DNA from: Lolliginicoccus suaedae
GTDB taxonomy: Bacteria; Actinomycetota; Actinomycetes; Mycobacteriales; Mycobacteriaceae
DNA: 64,000 bases
Assembly (NCBI RefSeq): GCF_008312885.1
Contig: NZ_VSSO01000001.1
Coordinates: 1,116,001-1,180,000 of the forward strand
Direction of reading: 5' to 3'
Shown: piece by piece, positions 37,706 through 47,100 of the stretch
How the letters are laid out: every line of letters starts with the position of its first letter
Numbering within the stretch: the first letter of the stretch is position 1
Notes under the pieces: model-generated
Seen by the model: only the letters and a program-made list of their open reading frames with translations
Told to the model about the DNA's origin: nothing
Databases searched by the model: none
Position numbers and translations under genes: made by a program

Positions 37706-38322
37706 CACTCGATGCCCCGCTGGCCCTTGCGCCCCGCGTCCATGGGGTGCTTGACCTTGGTCATCTCGGTGACGAGGTCCGCGGCGTCGATGAGCTCCGG
37801 GGGCGCATCCCGTCCCGTGATCACCACATGCTGGTTGCCGGGCCGCGAGCGCAGGGTGTCGACGACTTCGCCGACGTCTATCCAGCCCCACTTGAGCGGA
37901 TAGGTGAACTCATCGAGCAGGTAGAAGCGGTGCCGCTCGCTGGCGAGCCGGCGGGCGATCTCCGCCCAGCCCTCGCGGGCGGCGTCCGCGTGGTCCGAAT
38001 CATCGCCGTGCTTGCGGATCCACGACCATCCCTCGCCCATCTTGTGCCACTCGACGGGGCCGCCGATGCCACTGGCGAGGTGCGCGTCGCCGAGCGCGCG
38101 CAGGGCGGTCTCCTCGCCGACGCGCCACTTGGCGCTCTTGACGAACTGGAACACCCCGATGTCGAAGCCCTGGTTCCAGGCCCGCAGCGCCAGGCCGAAC
38201 GCGGCCGTGGACTTGCCCTTCCCCGCGCCGGTGTGGACCGCGAGCACCGGCTGCTGGCGGCGCTGCCTGGTGGTGAGGCCATCGTCGGGGATCGTGCCCT
38301 GCTCCGGTACGCCCTTGGGCAT
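37702..38322 (-). CDS. cobO: Cob(I)alamin adenosyltransferase (CobO/BtuR type)
   Basis: Adds the adenosyl group to cobalt from ATP. 206 residues with P-loop HTGAGKGKSTAAFG (31-43), GVFQFVKSAKW, and LLDEFTYPLKWGW. ATG at 38322 follows AGGAAAGGAA. Coupled to cobB by a four-base overlap. Confidence 0.95.
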   Translation of the reverse strand: MPKGVPEQGTIPDDGLTTRQRRQQPVLAVHTGAGKGKSTAAFGLALRAWNQGFDIGVFQFVKSAKWRVGEETALRALGDAHLASGIGGPVEWHKMGEGWSWIRKHGDDSDHADAAREGWAEIARRLASERHRFYLLDEFTYPLKWGWIDVGEVVDTLRSRPGNQHVVITGRDAPPELIDAADLVTEMTKVKHPMDAGRKGQRGIEW

Positions 38323-38392
38323 CGTGTTCCTTTCCTCCTCGGTGCCGCGCCCCGTCCGGGCCCGGACCGCCATTGCCCGAGATCTGGAGCGG

Positions 38393-40402
38393 CTAGGCCG
38401 CGGCGGCCCCGGGCCCGCGTGCCGCGCGGACCACGCCGGAGACGGTGCTGGCGGACAACTGGTTCAACCGTACGTATCCACCACGGAGGTGGTGGGCGAG
38501 TTCGGCAGCAAGGCCGAGCGAGACCATGCCGTGCTCGCAATCGATGGTGATCGAGGCAATGCCGTCCCTCGCCATGCCGCGCGCTGCCGTCCGGGCGCGC
38601 GCGACAGGTTCTGGGCCCGCGGTGGCGCGGCCGTCGGTCAGCAGGACCACGAGCGCCCGCCGGTCAGGGTCGCGGCGGCGCTCGCGCTGGATGAGTCCAC
38701 GAGCCTCGACCAGTCCTTCCGCGAGCGGGGTGCGGCCGCCGGTGCGGAGGTCGCGCAGGCGACGAGCAGCGACATCGGTCGAGCCAGTGGGGGGCAGCAC
38801 GATGTCAGCGCTGGTGCCCCGCAGGGTGATCACGGCGACCTTGTCGCGCCGCTGGTAGGCATCACGGAGCAGCGAGCGCACGGCGCCGGTCACGGCGGAG
38901 AGCCGGTCGCGCGCGGCCATCGAGCCGGATGCATCGACGACGAAGATCACCAGGTTGCCCTCCCGGTCCTCGCGCGCCGCGCCACGCATGTCCTCGAGAC
39001 GAATGGCGAGCCCGCCCCGTCGCGGGACCTCGGCGGCGGCAGCCCGGATCGTCGCGGGTGCGTGCATCCCGCTGCCGGTATAGGGCCCCGCGCGGACGAT
39101 GCGGCCCCGTGGGGAGACCGAGCGGGACCGGCGGCCCGCCGCGCCCGAGCCCCGTCCTGGCAGCTCGAAGCGGGGCGCGGTGAATCCCGGGCCGGGCGCG
39201 CCTGCCGTTCGCTCGCGGGCCTTCCCGCTCGGGCCCTGGGGCGGCTCCGGCTGCGGCTCCCCGCCCCCTCCGGGACCGTCGTCCTCGGGGCCATCGTCGC
39301 CGGGGCCGTCGTCGTCGGGGCCGTCGTCGTTCGGGCCTCCATCGCCGGTCGGGCCGTCGTCCCCGTTGGCGCCCGAGGCATCGGGACCTTGATCATCACT
39401 GCTCGATGTGCCGGGCTCGTCCTCGTCGCCCACCGCGGAACGGGCCTCGGTGATCGCTTCGTCGAGCTCGTCCTCGCTCATGCCTGTCTCGTCGAACGGA
39501 TCGCGGCGCCTGCGGTGCGGCAGCGCGAGCTCCGCAGCTATGCGGATGTCGTCCTCGGTGACTGTGCTGCCGCCCCGCCAGGCGGCGTGCGCGGTGGCGG
39601 CGCGAGCGATCACGAGGTCCGCGCGCATGCCGTCCACATCGAGCCGGGCGCAGATGGCGGCGATGCGCCGGATCTCCCGCTCGGGAAGGCGCACAGCCGC
39701 TACCGCGTCCCGTGCTTCGCGGATGCGGTCGGCTAGCTGCGCGTCAGCGGGGGCGTAGGCATCGGCGAAGGCTTGGGGATCACGCTCATAGTCGAGCCGT
39801 CGCATCACGACGGCGGTGCGGATGTCGAGATCGCGGGAAGCGGCGACATCCACGGCAAGGCCGAAGCGGTCGAGCAGCTGCGGTCGCAGCTCGCCCTCCT
39901 CGGGGTTCATGGTGCCGACGAGCACGAACCGGGAGGGATAAGCGTGGGAGAAGCCGTCGCGCTCGACATGGACCCGTCCCATGGCGGCGGCATCGAGGAG
40001 CACGTCGACGAGGTGATCGTGGAGCAGGTTCACCTCGTCGACGTACAGGACGCCGTCGTGCGCGCGGGCGAGGAGCCCCGGCCGGAACGCGTGCTCGCTG
40101 TCGCGCAGGACGCGCTCGAGGTCGATCGAGCCGACGACCCTGTCCTCGGTGGCGCCGATGGGCAGCTCCACCAGCGGCGCCCTGTGCTGCTCGGTCCCCG
40201 CTAGCGGGGCTGGCAGGAGCCGGGCGAGGGCGCGCACGATGGTGGACTTGGCCGTGCCCTTCTCGCCACGCACCAGCACCCCGCCGATGGCGGGGCTGAT
40301 GGCGCAGAGGATCAGGGCAAGGCGCAGCTGGTCCTGTCCAACGATCGCGCTGAACGGGTAGCCGGGCGTGTCGCCCGGTTCGCCGGGGCGGCCCTGGATC
40401 AC
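38393..40402 (-). CDS. Fused ChlI/ChlD-type metal chelatase subunit
   Basis: A 669-residue AAA+ and von Willebrand A fusion. Walker [10 protein letters not shown] at 46-54, [16 protein letters not shown] as Walker B, then a strongly acidic Asp/Gly/Pro linker (about 320-400) and a C-terminal VWA domain with MIDAS DASGS at 490-494 and LLTDGRAT. Resembles magnesium-chelatase I and D subunits, but its place next to cobO/cobB suggests it powers a CobN-type cobalt chelatase; no cobN is in the window. It overlaps mqo by four bases. Confidence 0.9.
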   Translation of the reverse strand: MIQGRPGEPGDTPGYPFSAIVGQDQLRLALILCAISPAIGGVLVRGEKGTAKSTIVRALARLLPAPLAGTEQHRAPLVELPIGATEDRVVGSIDLERVLRDSEHAFRPGLLARAHDGVLYVDEVNLLHDHLVDVLLDAAAMGRVHVERDGFSHAYPSRFVLVGTMNPEEGELRPQLLDRFGLAVDVAASRDLDIRTAVVMRRLDYERDPQAFADAYAPADAQLADRIREARDAVAAVRLPEREIRRIAAICARLDVDGMRADLVIARAATAHAAWRGGSTVTEDDIRIAAELALPHRRRRDPFDETGMSEDELDEAITEARSAVGDEDEPGTSSSDDQGPDASGANGDDGPTGDGGPNDDGPDDDGPGDDGPEDDGPGGGGEPQPEPPQGPSGKARERTAGAPGPGFTAPRFELPGRGSGAAGRRSRSVSPRGRIVRAGPYTGSGMHAPATIRAAAAEVPRRGGLAIRLEDMRGAAREDREGNLVIFVVDASGSMAARDRLSAVTGAVRSLLRDAYQRRDKVAVITLRGTSADIVLPPTGSTDVAARRLRDLRTGGRTPLAEGLVEARGLIQRERRRDPDRRALVVLLTDGRATAGPEPVARARTAARGMARDGIASITIDCEHGMVSLGLAAELAHHLRGGYVRLNQLSASTVSGVVRAARGPGAAAA

Positions 40403-42096
40403 GATTCGCTGGGCGCTTCCCCGGCCGATCGCTCGGTGGGCTCGCCGCCCAGGCCCGTATCCTCGGCGGGAGAGCCAGCACCAGCGGAGACCTCCGCCGA
40501 CGGGGCGTCGGCAGCCGCGGCGGCAGCGGTCGGCTCCGGTTCAGGGACGAGCTTGAGCACGTTGTTGGTCCAGTCCCACAGCTCCTGGTACAGCGCGGGC
40601 TCGGCGTTGAGCTGGCGGCCGACGGACGGGATCATGCGCTGCAGTTCCTTCTCCCACGTCTTGTAGCGCGTGGTGAAGCACCGCTCGAGCACCTCGAGCA
40701 TCGCAGAGACACAGGTCGATGCGCCTGGCGAGGCACCGAGCAGCCCGGCGATGGAGCCGTCCTCGGCAGCGACGATGGCGGTACCGAACTCCAGCGTTCC
40801 CTTGGTGTCCTTGCCGGTGCGGATGGTCTGCACGCGCTGCCCGGCGGTGATGAGATCCCAGTCCTTGCCGTCGGCATCCGGGATGAACTCGGACAGGGCG
40901 TCGATGCGGGTCTGGTCGGACTGCACGACCTGCTCGATGAGGTACTTGGTGAGCCCCATCTCGTGGATGCCGACGCTCATCATCTGGAGGATGTTGCTCG
41001 GCTTGACCGACAGGAACAGGTCGGTCAGGTGGCCTTCCTTGAGGAACTTCGGCGTCCAGCCCGCGTACGGGCCGAAGAGGAGGCCGCGATCCCCCGCGAT
41101 GACACGGGTATCGAGGTGCGGGACGGACATGGGCGGCGCGCCCACGGCGGCTTTGCCGTATACCTTCGCCTCGTGCTGCTTGATGAGGTCAGGATTGGTG
41201 CAGCGCAGGAACTGGCCGCTGATGGGGAAGCCGCCGAAGCCCTTGATCTCCTTGATGCCAGACTTCTGCAGGAGGGGCAGCGCGCCGCCGCCAGCGCCGA
41301 CGAAGACGAACCGAGCGATGACAGTGCGCTTGGCGCCAGTGCGGACGTTGCGCACCTTGAGCTTCCAGCGGCCGTCGCTCTGCTTGGTGATGTTGGCGAC
41401 CTCGTGCCCGAACCGCACGTCGTAGCCGGAAGCACCGAGGTGGGTGAGGAGCTGGCGGGTCAGTGCCCCGAAGTCGACGTCGGTGCCGAGATCGAAGCGG
41501 TTGAGGGCGATCGGGTCACTGAAGTCACGCTTGCGCGCCATCAGGGGCAGCCACTCGGAGAACGTGCTGCGGTCCTGCGTGTACTGGATGCCCTCGAAGA
41601 GGGTCTCGCCAGCGAGCGCGTCGTACCGCTTGCGCAGGTACTTCACGTTGTCCTCGCCATGCACGAAGCTGATGTGCGGCACTGGGTTGATGAACCGGGA
41701 GGGGTTGCCGAGGATGCCCTTCTCCACCGCGTAGGCCCAGTACTGGCGCGACACCTGGAAGCGCTCGTTGATGTCGATCGCCTTGTCGATGCTGACGCTG
41801 CCGTCGGCGTTCTGCGGCGTGTAGTTCAGCTCGCACAGCGCGGAGTGGCCCGTCCCGGCATTGTTCCAGGGGTCGCTGCTCTCGGCGGCGGCGGCATCGA
41901 GCCGCTCGAACAGCGAGACGGTCCAGTCTGGCTCGAGCTCGGTGAGCAGGGATCCGAGCGTGGCGCTCATGATTCCCGCGCCGATCAGCGCGACATCGAC
42001 TGACTGCTCGGTAATTCCGCCGCTCGAAGCGTTGCTCCGGTCATGCGCATCATGTTCTGGCACTGGACTCAACTTTCTTGTCCGGTCGTTCGGCAC
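40399..42096 (-). CDS. mqo: Malate:quinone oxidoreductase
   Basis: Membrane-associated flavoprotein oxidising malate to oxaloacetate with electrons to menaquinone. 565 residues. FAD-binding [18 protein letters not shown] is at 34-51, with [17 protein letters not shown] and a C-terminal [20 protein letters not shown] block. GTG at 42096 has GGGAGG seven bases upstream. Longer than the roughly 490-500 residues usual in mycobacteria: about 30 extra N-terminal residues and a Glu/Ala/Pro-rich tail of about 45 residues. It heads the transcript that continues into chelatase, cobO, cobB and cysG. Confidence 0.94.
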   Translation of the reverse strand: MPNDRTRKLSPVPEHDAHDRSNASSGGITEQSVDVALIGAGIMSATLGSLLTELEPDWTVSLFERLDAAAAESSDPWNNAGTGHSALCELNYTPQNADGSVSIDKAIDINERFQVSRQYWAYAVEKGILGNPSRFINPVPHISFVHGEDNVKYLRKRYDALAGETLFEGIQYTQDRSTFSEWLPLMARKRDFSDPIALNRFDLGTDVDFGALTRQLLTHLGASGYDVRFGHEVANITKQSDGRWKLKVRNVRTGAKRTVIARFVFVGAGGGALPLLQKSGIKEIKGFGGFPISGQFLRCTNPDLIKQHEAKVYGKAAVGAPPMSVPHLDTRVIAGDRGLLFGPYAGWTPKFLKEGHLTDLFLSVKPSNILQMMSVGIHEMGLTKYLIEQVVQSDQTRIDALSEFIPDADGKDWDLITAGQRVQTIRTGKDTKGTLEFGTAIVAAEDGSIAGLLGASPGASTCVSAMLEVLERCFTTRYKTWEKELQRMIPSVGRQLNAEPALYQELWDWTNNVLKLVPEPEPTAAAAAADAPSAEVSAGAGSPAEDTGLGGEPTERSAGEAPSES

Positions 42097-42212
42097 CCAT
42101 CAACCTCCCATAGACCCTAGCGGGTGCATGAGCGTGATGCTGTCACCGTCCGCGCAGGTCCGCGTGCGGTGTGTTCCATCCTGCCTCATCTGTGTTCTAG
42201 CAGTATGCGCGA

Positions 42213-42218
42213 TAGGGT
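42213..42218 (+). promoter_or_regulatory. Hydrolase -10 element (GATAGGGT)
   Basis: TAGGGT, within GATAGGGT, ends six bases before the GTG start at 42225, with no Shine-Dalgarno sequence; leaderless transcript predicted. Confidence 0.5.
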
Positions 42219-42224
42219 GTTTTC

Positions 42225-43301
42225 GTGACCACATGGACCGCGGACATCCTGGGGGAAGACTTCGAGCAGCGCACGATCGAGCTGGGCACCGACCCTGATG
42301 GGGAGGGCGAGATCGTCGCGACGCTGGTGCGCCACGCGCCGCCGGAGGGCCGGTTTCCCGCTGCTCACAGCGCTGCGCTGTATGTGCACGGGTACTCGGA
42401 CTACTTCTTCCAGCGGCATCTTGCCGAGGCATTCGCCGCTGCGGGGCACGCGTTCTACGCCCTGGACCTGCGCAAGTGCGGGCGCTCGCAGCGCCCCGGC
42501 CTGACACCGCATTTTGTGACCGATCTCGCGGTCTACGACGAGGAGCTCGGCGCGTCGATCGACATCATTCGCGGCGAGCTCGGCCCGGGGCCCGGGGACC
42601 GCATCGTCGTCTCCGCCCATTCCACCGGCGGGCTGATCCTGCCCCTGTGGCTGGATCGGCTGGAGCAATCCGAGGGCGGCACGAGCAGTCGCGGGATCAT
42701 CGGCATGGTGCTCAATAGCCCCTGGTTCGACATGCAGGGATCCTGGTGGCTGCGCAGCGTTGGCACGGCCGCCATCGATGCGGTGGGGCGGGTGCAGCCG
42801 CTGCGCATCGCCCAGGACGCGAAGTTCGATGGCTATGGGTCGAGCCTGCACCGGGACCGCCACGGCCAGTGGGACTTCGACACCACCTGGAAGCCCTACG
42901 GCGGGTACGCGGCGCGGTTCGGGTGGCTGAGGGCGGTTCGCCGCGGTCACCTGCAGCTGCACCGCGGCCTCGACACCGGGGTGCCGTCGTTGATCCTGCG
43001 CTCGGACCGGACATGGTTCTCTCCCCACTACCAGCCGGAGATCGATAACGTGGACTGCGTGCTCGATGTCCGCCAGATCGCGAAGTGGTCGGGCTGCGTC
43101 GGCAATCGCGTGTCCGTGGTCCCGATCGAGGGCGCGCGGCACGATGTGTTCCTCTCCAACGAGCCGGCGTTGTCGGAAGCAATGCTCGAGCTTGGTGTGT
43201 TCCTCGATTGGCTCGCTGGCCGGGAGGCACCCGCGCGGCCCGCAATGGATGGCACCGCAGCAGCAGGTGGCAGGGAAACGAGCGACGCGCCGGTGCGCTG
43301 A
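42225..43301 (+). CDS. Alpha/beta hydrolase (lysophospholipase-like)
   Basis: 358-residue serine hydrolase. Oxyanion region LYVHGYSDYF near 50; nucleophile Ser in VVSAHSTGGLI near 130 (AHSTGG, a GxSxG variant with Ala first); a C-terminal His in EGARHDVF. No signal peptide or membrane helix. It immediately precedes mycothione reductase, as Rv2854 does in M. tuberculosis. Substrate unknown. Confidence 0.88.
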   Translation: MTTWTADILGEDFEQRTIELGTDPDGEGEIVATLVRHAPPEGRFPAAHSAALYVHGYSDYFFQRHLAEAFAAAGHAFYALDLRKCGRSQRPGLTPHFVTDLAVYDEELGASIDIIRGELGPGPGDRIVVSAHSTGGLILPLWLDRLEQSEGGTSSRGIIGMVLNSPWFDMQGSWWLRSVGTAAIDAVGRVQPLRIAQDAKFDGYGSSLHRDRHGQWDFDTTWKPYGGYAARFGWLRAVRRGHLQLHRGLDTGVPSLILRSDRTWFSPHYQPEIDNVDCVLDVRQIAKWSGCVGNRVSVVPIEGARHDVFLSNEPALSEAMLELGVFLDWLAGREAPARPAMDGTAAAGGRETSDAPVR

Positions 43302-43329
43302 CCGGGAGCAGCGGACCGGAGGTTCACAC

Positions 43330-44757
43330 GTGGAGCACTATGACATCGCGATCATCGGGGCCGGTTCCGGCAATATGATCGTCAATCGCAAGTTCGCGGG
43401 CAAGAAGGTCGCGATCATTGAGTCGAACAAGTTCGGCGGGACCTGCCTGAACGTCGGGTGCATCCCCACCAAGATGTTCGTCTACACGGCGGACGTGGCC
43501 GCCCACATCCGCGAGGCCGCCCGGTTCGGCATCACCGCGAGCCTGGATTCCGTGGACTGGCCAGCGATCGTCAAGCGCATCTTCTCCCGCATCGATGCCA
43601 ACGAGGCCTCGGCGAAGCAGTTCCGCGAGGACAACCCGAACGTCACGGTCTACGCGACGCAGGCCCGGTTCGTCTCGGATCATGTCCTCGAGCTCGCGCC
43701 CGCCGACGCCGCGGATGCGCGCCCGGAAACCGGTGCCGCGAGCCCGGCCCCGGAACGGATCAGTGCCGATCAGATCGTCATCGCCACGGGTTCGCGCCCC
43801 ACGGTCCCGGCCCAGTTCTGCACCTTCGATGCCGTGGCCAGCGGGCGCGTCCCTGTCTACACCTCCGATGACATCATGCGGATCCCGCGGCTGCCCAATC
43901 GGCTCGTGATCGTCGGCGGCGGCTTCATCGCCGCCGAGTTCGCGCACGTCTTCGGCGCGCTCGGGGTGGAGGTGACGCTCGTCGAGCGCGGGCCCGCCCT
44001 GCTTCGCCACCACGACGAGGAGATCTCCCAGCGATTCACGGCTCTCGCTAGCAAGCAATGGAACGTCCGCCTGAACGCCGAGGTCACCGCGGTGGAGGAA
44101 GCACCCGGCGGGGCTCGCGTGACCCTGTCCACCGGGGACGTCCTCGAGTGCGCGGCGCTGCTCGCGGCCACCGGACGCGCTCCCGCTACCGAGGACCTGT
44201 GCCTCGGCAACACCTCGGTGCGCGCGACCGAGGACGGGCGGATCGTGGTGGACGAGCACCAGCGCACCACTGCGGCCGGGGTGTGGGCGCTCGGCGACGT
44301 GTGCTCGCCGTGGATGCTCAAGCATGTCGCCAACCATGAGGCGCGCGTGGTGCAGCACAATCTGCTGCACCCGGGCGAGCTGATCGAGACCGATCACCGG
44401 GTGGTTCCGTCGGGCGTCTTCACCTCCCCACAGATCGCGACCGTGGGAGAGACCAGCGCGACAGCGCGCGAAGCGGGTCTCGATGTGGTGGAGTCGGTGT
44501 TCGACTACAAGGACGTCGCGTACGGGTGGGCGATGGATGACCCTGCGGGGTTCTGCAAGGTCCTCGTGGAACGATCATCGGGAATGATCGTGGGCGCGCA
44601 CCTGCTGGGCGCCCACGCCACCGTGCTCATCCAGTCACTGGTGCAAGCGATGACGTTCGGCCTGACCGCGGCGGAGCTGGCCCGCGGGCAGTACTGGGTG
44701 CATCCCGCGCTGCCCGAGGTCGTGGAGAACGCGTTGCTCGGGGCGCGGATCCGGTAG
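43330..44757 (+). CDS. mtr: Mycothione reductase
   Basis: NADPH-dependent flavin disulfide reductase that regenerates mycothiol, the actinobacterial thiol. 475 residues: FAD motif IIGAGSGNMIV, redox-active Cys39/Cys44 in GGTCLNVGCIPTK, NADPH loop VIVGGGFIAAEFAHVF, and the C-terminal active-site His458 in HPALPEVVE. GTG start follows CCGGAGG. About 16 residues longer than the M. tuberculosis enzyme, mostly in an Ala/Pro loop near residue 130. Confidence 0.95.
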   Translation: MEHYDIAIIGAGSGNMIVNRKFAGKKVAIIESNKFGGTCLNVGCIPTKMFVYTADVAAHIREAARFGITASLDSVDWPAIVKRIFSRIDANEASAKQFREDNPNVTVYATQARFVSDHVLELAPADAADARPETGAASPAPERISADQIVIATGSRPTVPAQFCTFDAVASGRVPVYTSDDIMRIPRLPNRLVIVGGGFIAAEFAHVFGALGVEVTLVERGPALLRHHDEEISQRFTALASKQWNVRLNAEVTAVEEAPGGARVTLSTGDVLECAALLAATGRAPATEDLCLGNTSVRATEDGRIVVDEHQRTTAAGVWALGDVCSPWMLKHVANHEARVVQHNLLHPGELIETDHRVVPSGVFTSPQIATVGETSATAREAGLDVVESVFDYKDVAYGWAMDDPAGFCKVLVERSSGMIVGAHLLGAHATVLIQSLVQAMTFGLTAAELARGQYWVHPALPEVVENALLGARIR

Positions 44758-44783
44758 GCAGCGCGAATAGCGGCCGGGGTGGG

Positions 44784-45347
44784 TCACCAGGGGTTCGAGC
44801 GCAGCACTACCTCGGTGGCGAGCACGCCCAGCTCGGAATGCGCGCCGGTGGTGTCGGTGGTGGTGACGATGCGCAGATCGCCGCGGACGTGCTGGCCGGA
44901 TGCCTTGGCATGGGCGAGCTCGCGCGGACTGGTCGCGATGATGGTGGTACCGACCTCGACGGCGGGGCATGCGGCGTCGGTAGCCGTGTCCTGGCTGGTC
45001 ACCGCGGCCGGATGCCCGGATCCGAGCACAATGAGGCTGCTCGTGCGATCGAAGTGGTGCGCGGCGAACCGCCAGGCGACCGGGGTGGCGGAACGGATGC
45101 CGGTGACGTGGACCCAGCCGAATTGCAGCGCGTCGGTGAGGGCAAGGATGTCGGCGTCGGGGGTGTCGGTCGCGACCGGAACGGTGACGGTGCGCAGGCC
45201 GGAGTTGTGCAGCCGGGTGCACAGCTCGTCATAGTCCTCGGCGGCCTCGTTACCGGGCACGAGGACGAGGACGGCGGCGTTGCGCTGGTCCCCTCCGCAT
45301 CGCACCGTGTAGTCGTTCTCCCCCATTGTCTTCGAGACGATCTCCAT
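44784..45347 (-). CDS. Hypothetical protein, possible degenerate alpha/beta hydrolase fold
   Basis: 187 residues, not recognised with confidence. Strand-helix alternation (VLVLVPGNEAAEDYDELCTR; VHVTGIRSATPVAWRFAAHH; SLIVLGSGHPA) recalls an alpha/beta hydrolase core, but the expected GxSxG nucleophile elbow reads TGIRSATP and lacks a serine at the right spot. No signal peptide. It converges on mtr. Codon use is like its neighbours. Confidence 0.55.
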   Translation of the reverse strand: MEIVSKTMGENDYTVRCGGDQRNAAVLVLVPGNEAAEDYDELCTRLHNSGLRTVTVPVATDTPDADILALTDALQFGWVHVTGIRSATPVAWRFAAHHFDRTSSLIVLGSGHPAAVTSQDTATDAACPAVEVGTTIIATSPRELAHAKASGQHVRGDLRIVTTTDTTGAHSELGVLATEVVLRSNPW

Positions 45348-45473
45348 GCATTGAACGTTACGCGAGAGCCGGGGGCGCTACCTGCACAGTTGTGCGAACT
45401 CACTCGATTGCAGAGGTGGGGCACGGCACACATCGGGATCGTCGCGCGATAGTCCTCATAGGCAGCCATCGCG

Positions 45474-46388
45474 TCATGGCACGGCTCGCGGCACGAGAAC
45501 CTCGAGCGCTGCGGGCCGCACGGCCGCGCGCAGCGGGAGCAGGCCGAGCCGATCGCCATCGCCCCACGCCTCGAGCTGCTCCCCCGGGCCCTCGGTGCGG
45601 ACTTCCACCTGCTTGCCGCGCAGGATCGTGACGTCGGCCAGGGCGACGTGATCTCCTCGATAGATCCGCGGCAGGGCACGCATCAATCTCGCGCGCGAGC
45701 CGGCCGAGATCATCACGATGTCGAGCATTCCGTCCGCCGGGTCGGCATCAGGGGCGATGTGCATTCCCCTGCCGTAGAAGCCCGAGCTCGCGATGACGGT
45801 GGTGAATCCCCGGAAGCGGTAGGTCGCCCCGTCGACATCCACGACGTACTGGCGGGGCTGGAACGAGGCAAGTGCCCGGACCGCTGCATAGTGGTACTGG
45901 AGCGCGGCGGGGAGGAAGCGTGGGGCGCGCTCCACGAGGGCGGAGGCGAGGGACTCCACGCCCGCGTAGGCGCTGCCCACGACAAGGCCCGCACCGCTAG
46001 CGGTGGCCACATCGATGAGATCGATGCTCGTGGCCGGTCCGTGCAGCAAGCAGGCCGCGCTCGCCGCGGGCGCGCGTGGAATGCCGAGCTGCCGGGCCAG
46101 ATCGTTGCCACGACCGGCGGGCACGATACCGAGCGTTCCGCCGACCGTGGATACCAGGCCGGCGAGCGAGCCGACCGTACCGTCCCCGCCCACTGCGACG
46201 ATGATCTTGCCGCGCGCGATGGAGCCGGGCATCAGGCCGCGGCAGTGCTCCGTCCCCGCGCTCGGGGTGATCCGGACCTCGTGACCCGCGGACCGGATGC
46301 GGCGCGCCACCGATAGGGCTGTCCGCTCGGCAGCGCCGCCGCCGGCCTCGCGGTTGACGATAAAGTGGAAAGCGCGGCCGGTGCTCAC
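45474..46388 (-). CDS. Diacylglycerol/lipid kinase family protein
   Basis: 304-residue DAGK-catalytic (YegS-like) protein. N-terminal FIVNREAGGG, the nucleotide motif IIVAVGGDGTV (about 62-72), GIVPAGRGNDLARQLGIP (about 86-103) and a C-terminal GDGDRLG. It probably phosphorylates diacylglycerol or a related lipid at the membrane. GTG start at 46388 lies shortly after a CATTAT hexamer and lacks a Shine-Dalgarno sequence, another leaderless candidate. Divergent from the TetR gene. Confidence 0.88.
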   Translation of the reverse strand: MSTGRAFHFIVNREAGGGAAERTALSVARRIRSAGHEVRITPSAGTEHCRGLMPGSIARGKIIVAVGGDGTVGSLAGLVSTVGGTLGIVPAGRGNDLARQLGIPRAPAASAACLLHGPATSIDLIDVATASGAGLVVGSAYAGVESLASALVERAPRFLPAALQYHYAAVRALASFQPRQYVVDVDGATYRFRGFTTVIASSGFYGRGMHIAPDADPADGMLDIVMISAGSRARLMRALPRIYRGDHVALADVTILRGKQVEVRTEGPGEQLEAWGDGDRLGLLPLRAAVRPAALEVLVPRAVP

Positions 46389-46482
46389 CGGTTGATAATG
46401 CGGGATGGCGGCGTTGCTGTCGATAGAGACGGCACGAGGCGTCGATCACTGCTGCCGATGGACCGGTGCGACGGCAGCCTCA

Positions 46483-46501
46483 TATGTTACGTTGTGACAT
46501 A
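46483..46501 (+). promoter_or_regulatory. Imperfect palindrome at the tetR start (putative operator)
   Basis: The 19-base sequence TATGTTACGTTGTGACATA matches its own reverse complement at 14 of 19 positions and ends on the ATG of the TetR-type gene. It is placed where an autoregulatory TetR operator would block transcription. The lipid kinase promoter lies about 90 bp away on the other strand. Confidence 0.55.
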
Positions 46502-47100
46502 TGTCAGCAAGTCGTCACAGGTCTATCAATGAGGACGCCATCCTCGATGCCGCGCGCGACTGCGTGCTCGCCGTCGGCTGGAAACGCACCACCCTCACTG
46601 ATGTGGCCCGTCGCGCCAATGTCTCCCGCATGTCCATCTACCGCAAGTGGAATGACATGCGTCGCCTCATGAGCGATGTCATGACCCGTGAATGGACGGG
46701 CCTTCCGGGCATCGAGGAGCTTCTCCGCAACGACGACCAGCACAACGCTCACTCACTGCGGGACCTAGCGACCGCGCTTCTCGCCATCACCGACTCGCTC
46801 CGCGAGAACAAGCTATTCGCGAAGGTCATCGACGTCGACCCCGAGATCATGCTCACCTACGTCATCCAGCGCCGCGGTCGCACCCAGAACTGGGGCATCG
46901 CGGCGTTCGAGCAGATGATCCACCAAGGGCAGGCCGCTGGCACGATCCGCGACGGTGACCCGGCAGCGATGGCGCACACGATCCTCCTGCTGTGCCAATC
47001 CTGGCTCGTCTCCGCCCCCATCATGGCAGGCCCCCCGACGCTCGAGGCTCTCCGCGCCGAGCAGGTCGAGCTGCTCACGCGCTACCTGGAACCCAGCTAG
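46501..47100 (+). CDS. TetR-family transcriptional regulator
   Basis: 199 residues. Residues 10-56 are the TetR helix-turn-helix domain ([39 protein letters not shown]). The rest is an all-helical ligand and dimerisation domain, similar to TetR_C members. Divergent from the lipid kinase, which is a possible target. Its TAG stop lies in a CTAG shared with the cobQ stop. Confidence 0.92.
   Translation: MSASRHRSINEDAILDAARDCVLAVGWKRTTLTDVARRANVSRMSIYRKWNDMRRLMSDVMTREWTGLPGIEELLRNDDQHNAHSLRDLATALLAITDSLRENKLFAKVIDVDPEIMLTYVIQRRGRTQNWGIAAFEQMIHQGQAAGTIRDGDPAAMAHTILLLCQSWLVSAPIMAGPPTLEALRAEQVELLTRYLEPS

Noticed and set aside
42097-42224. A cobalamin riboswitch ahead of mqo and the cobalamin genes.
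   Set aside because: The 128 bp gap is too short and shows no B12-box-like sequence.
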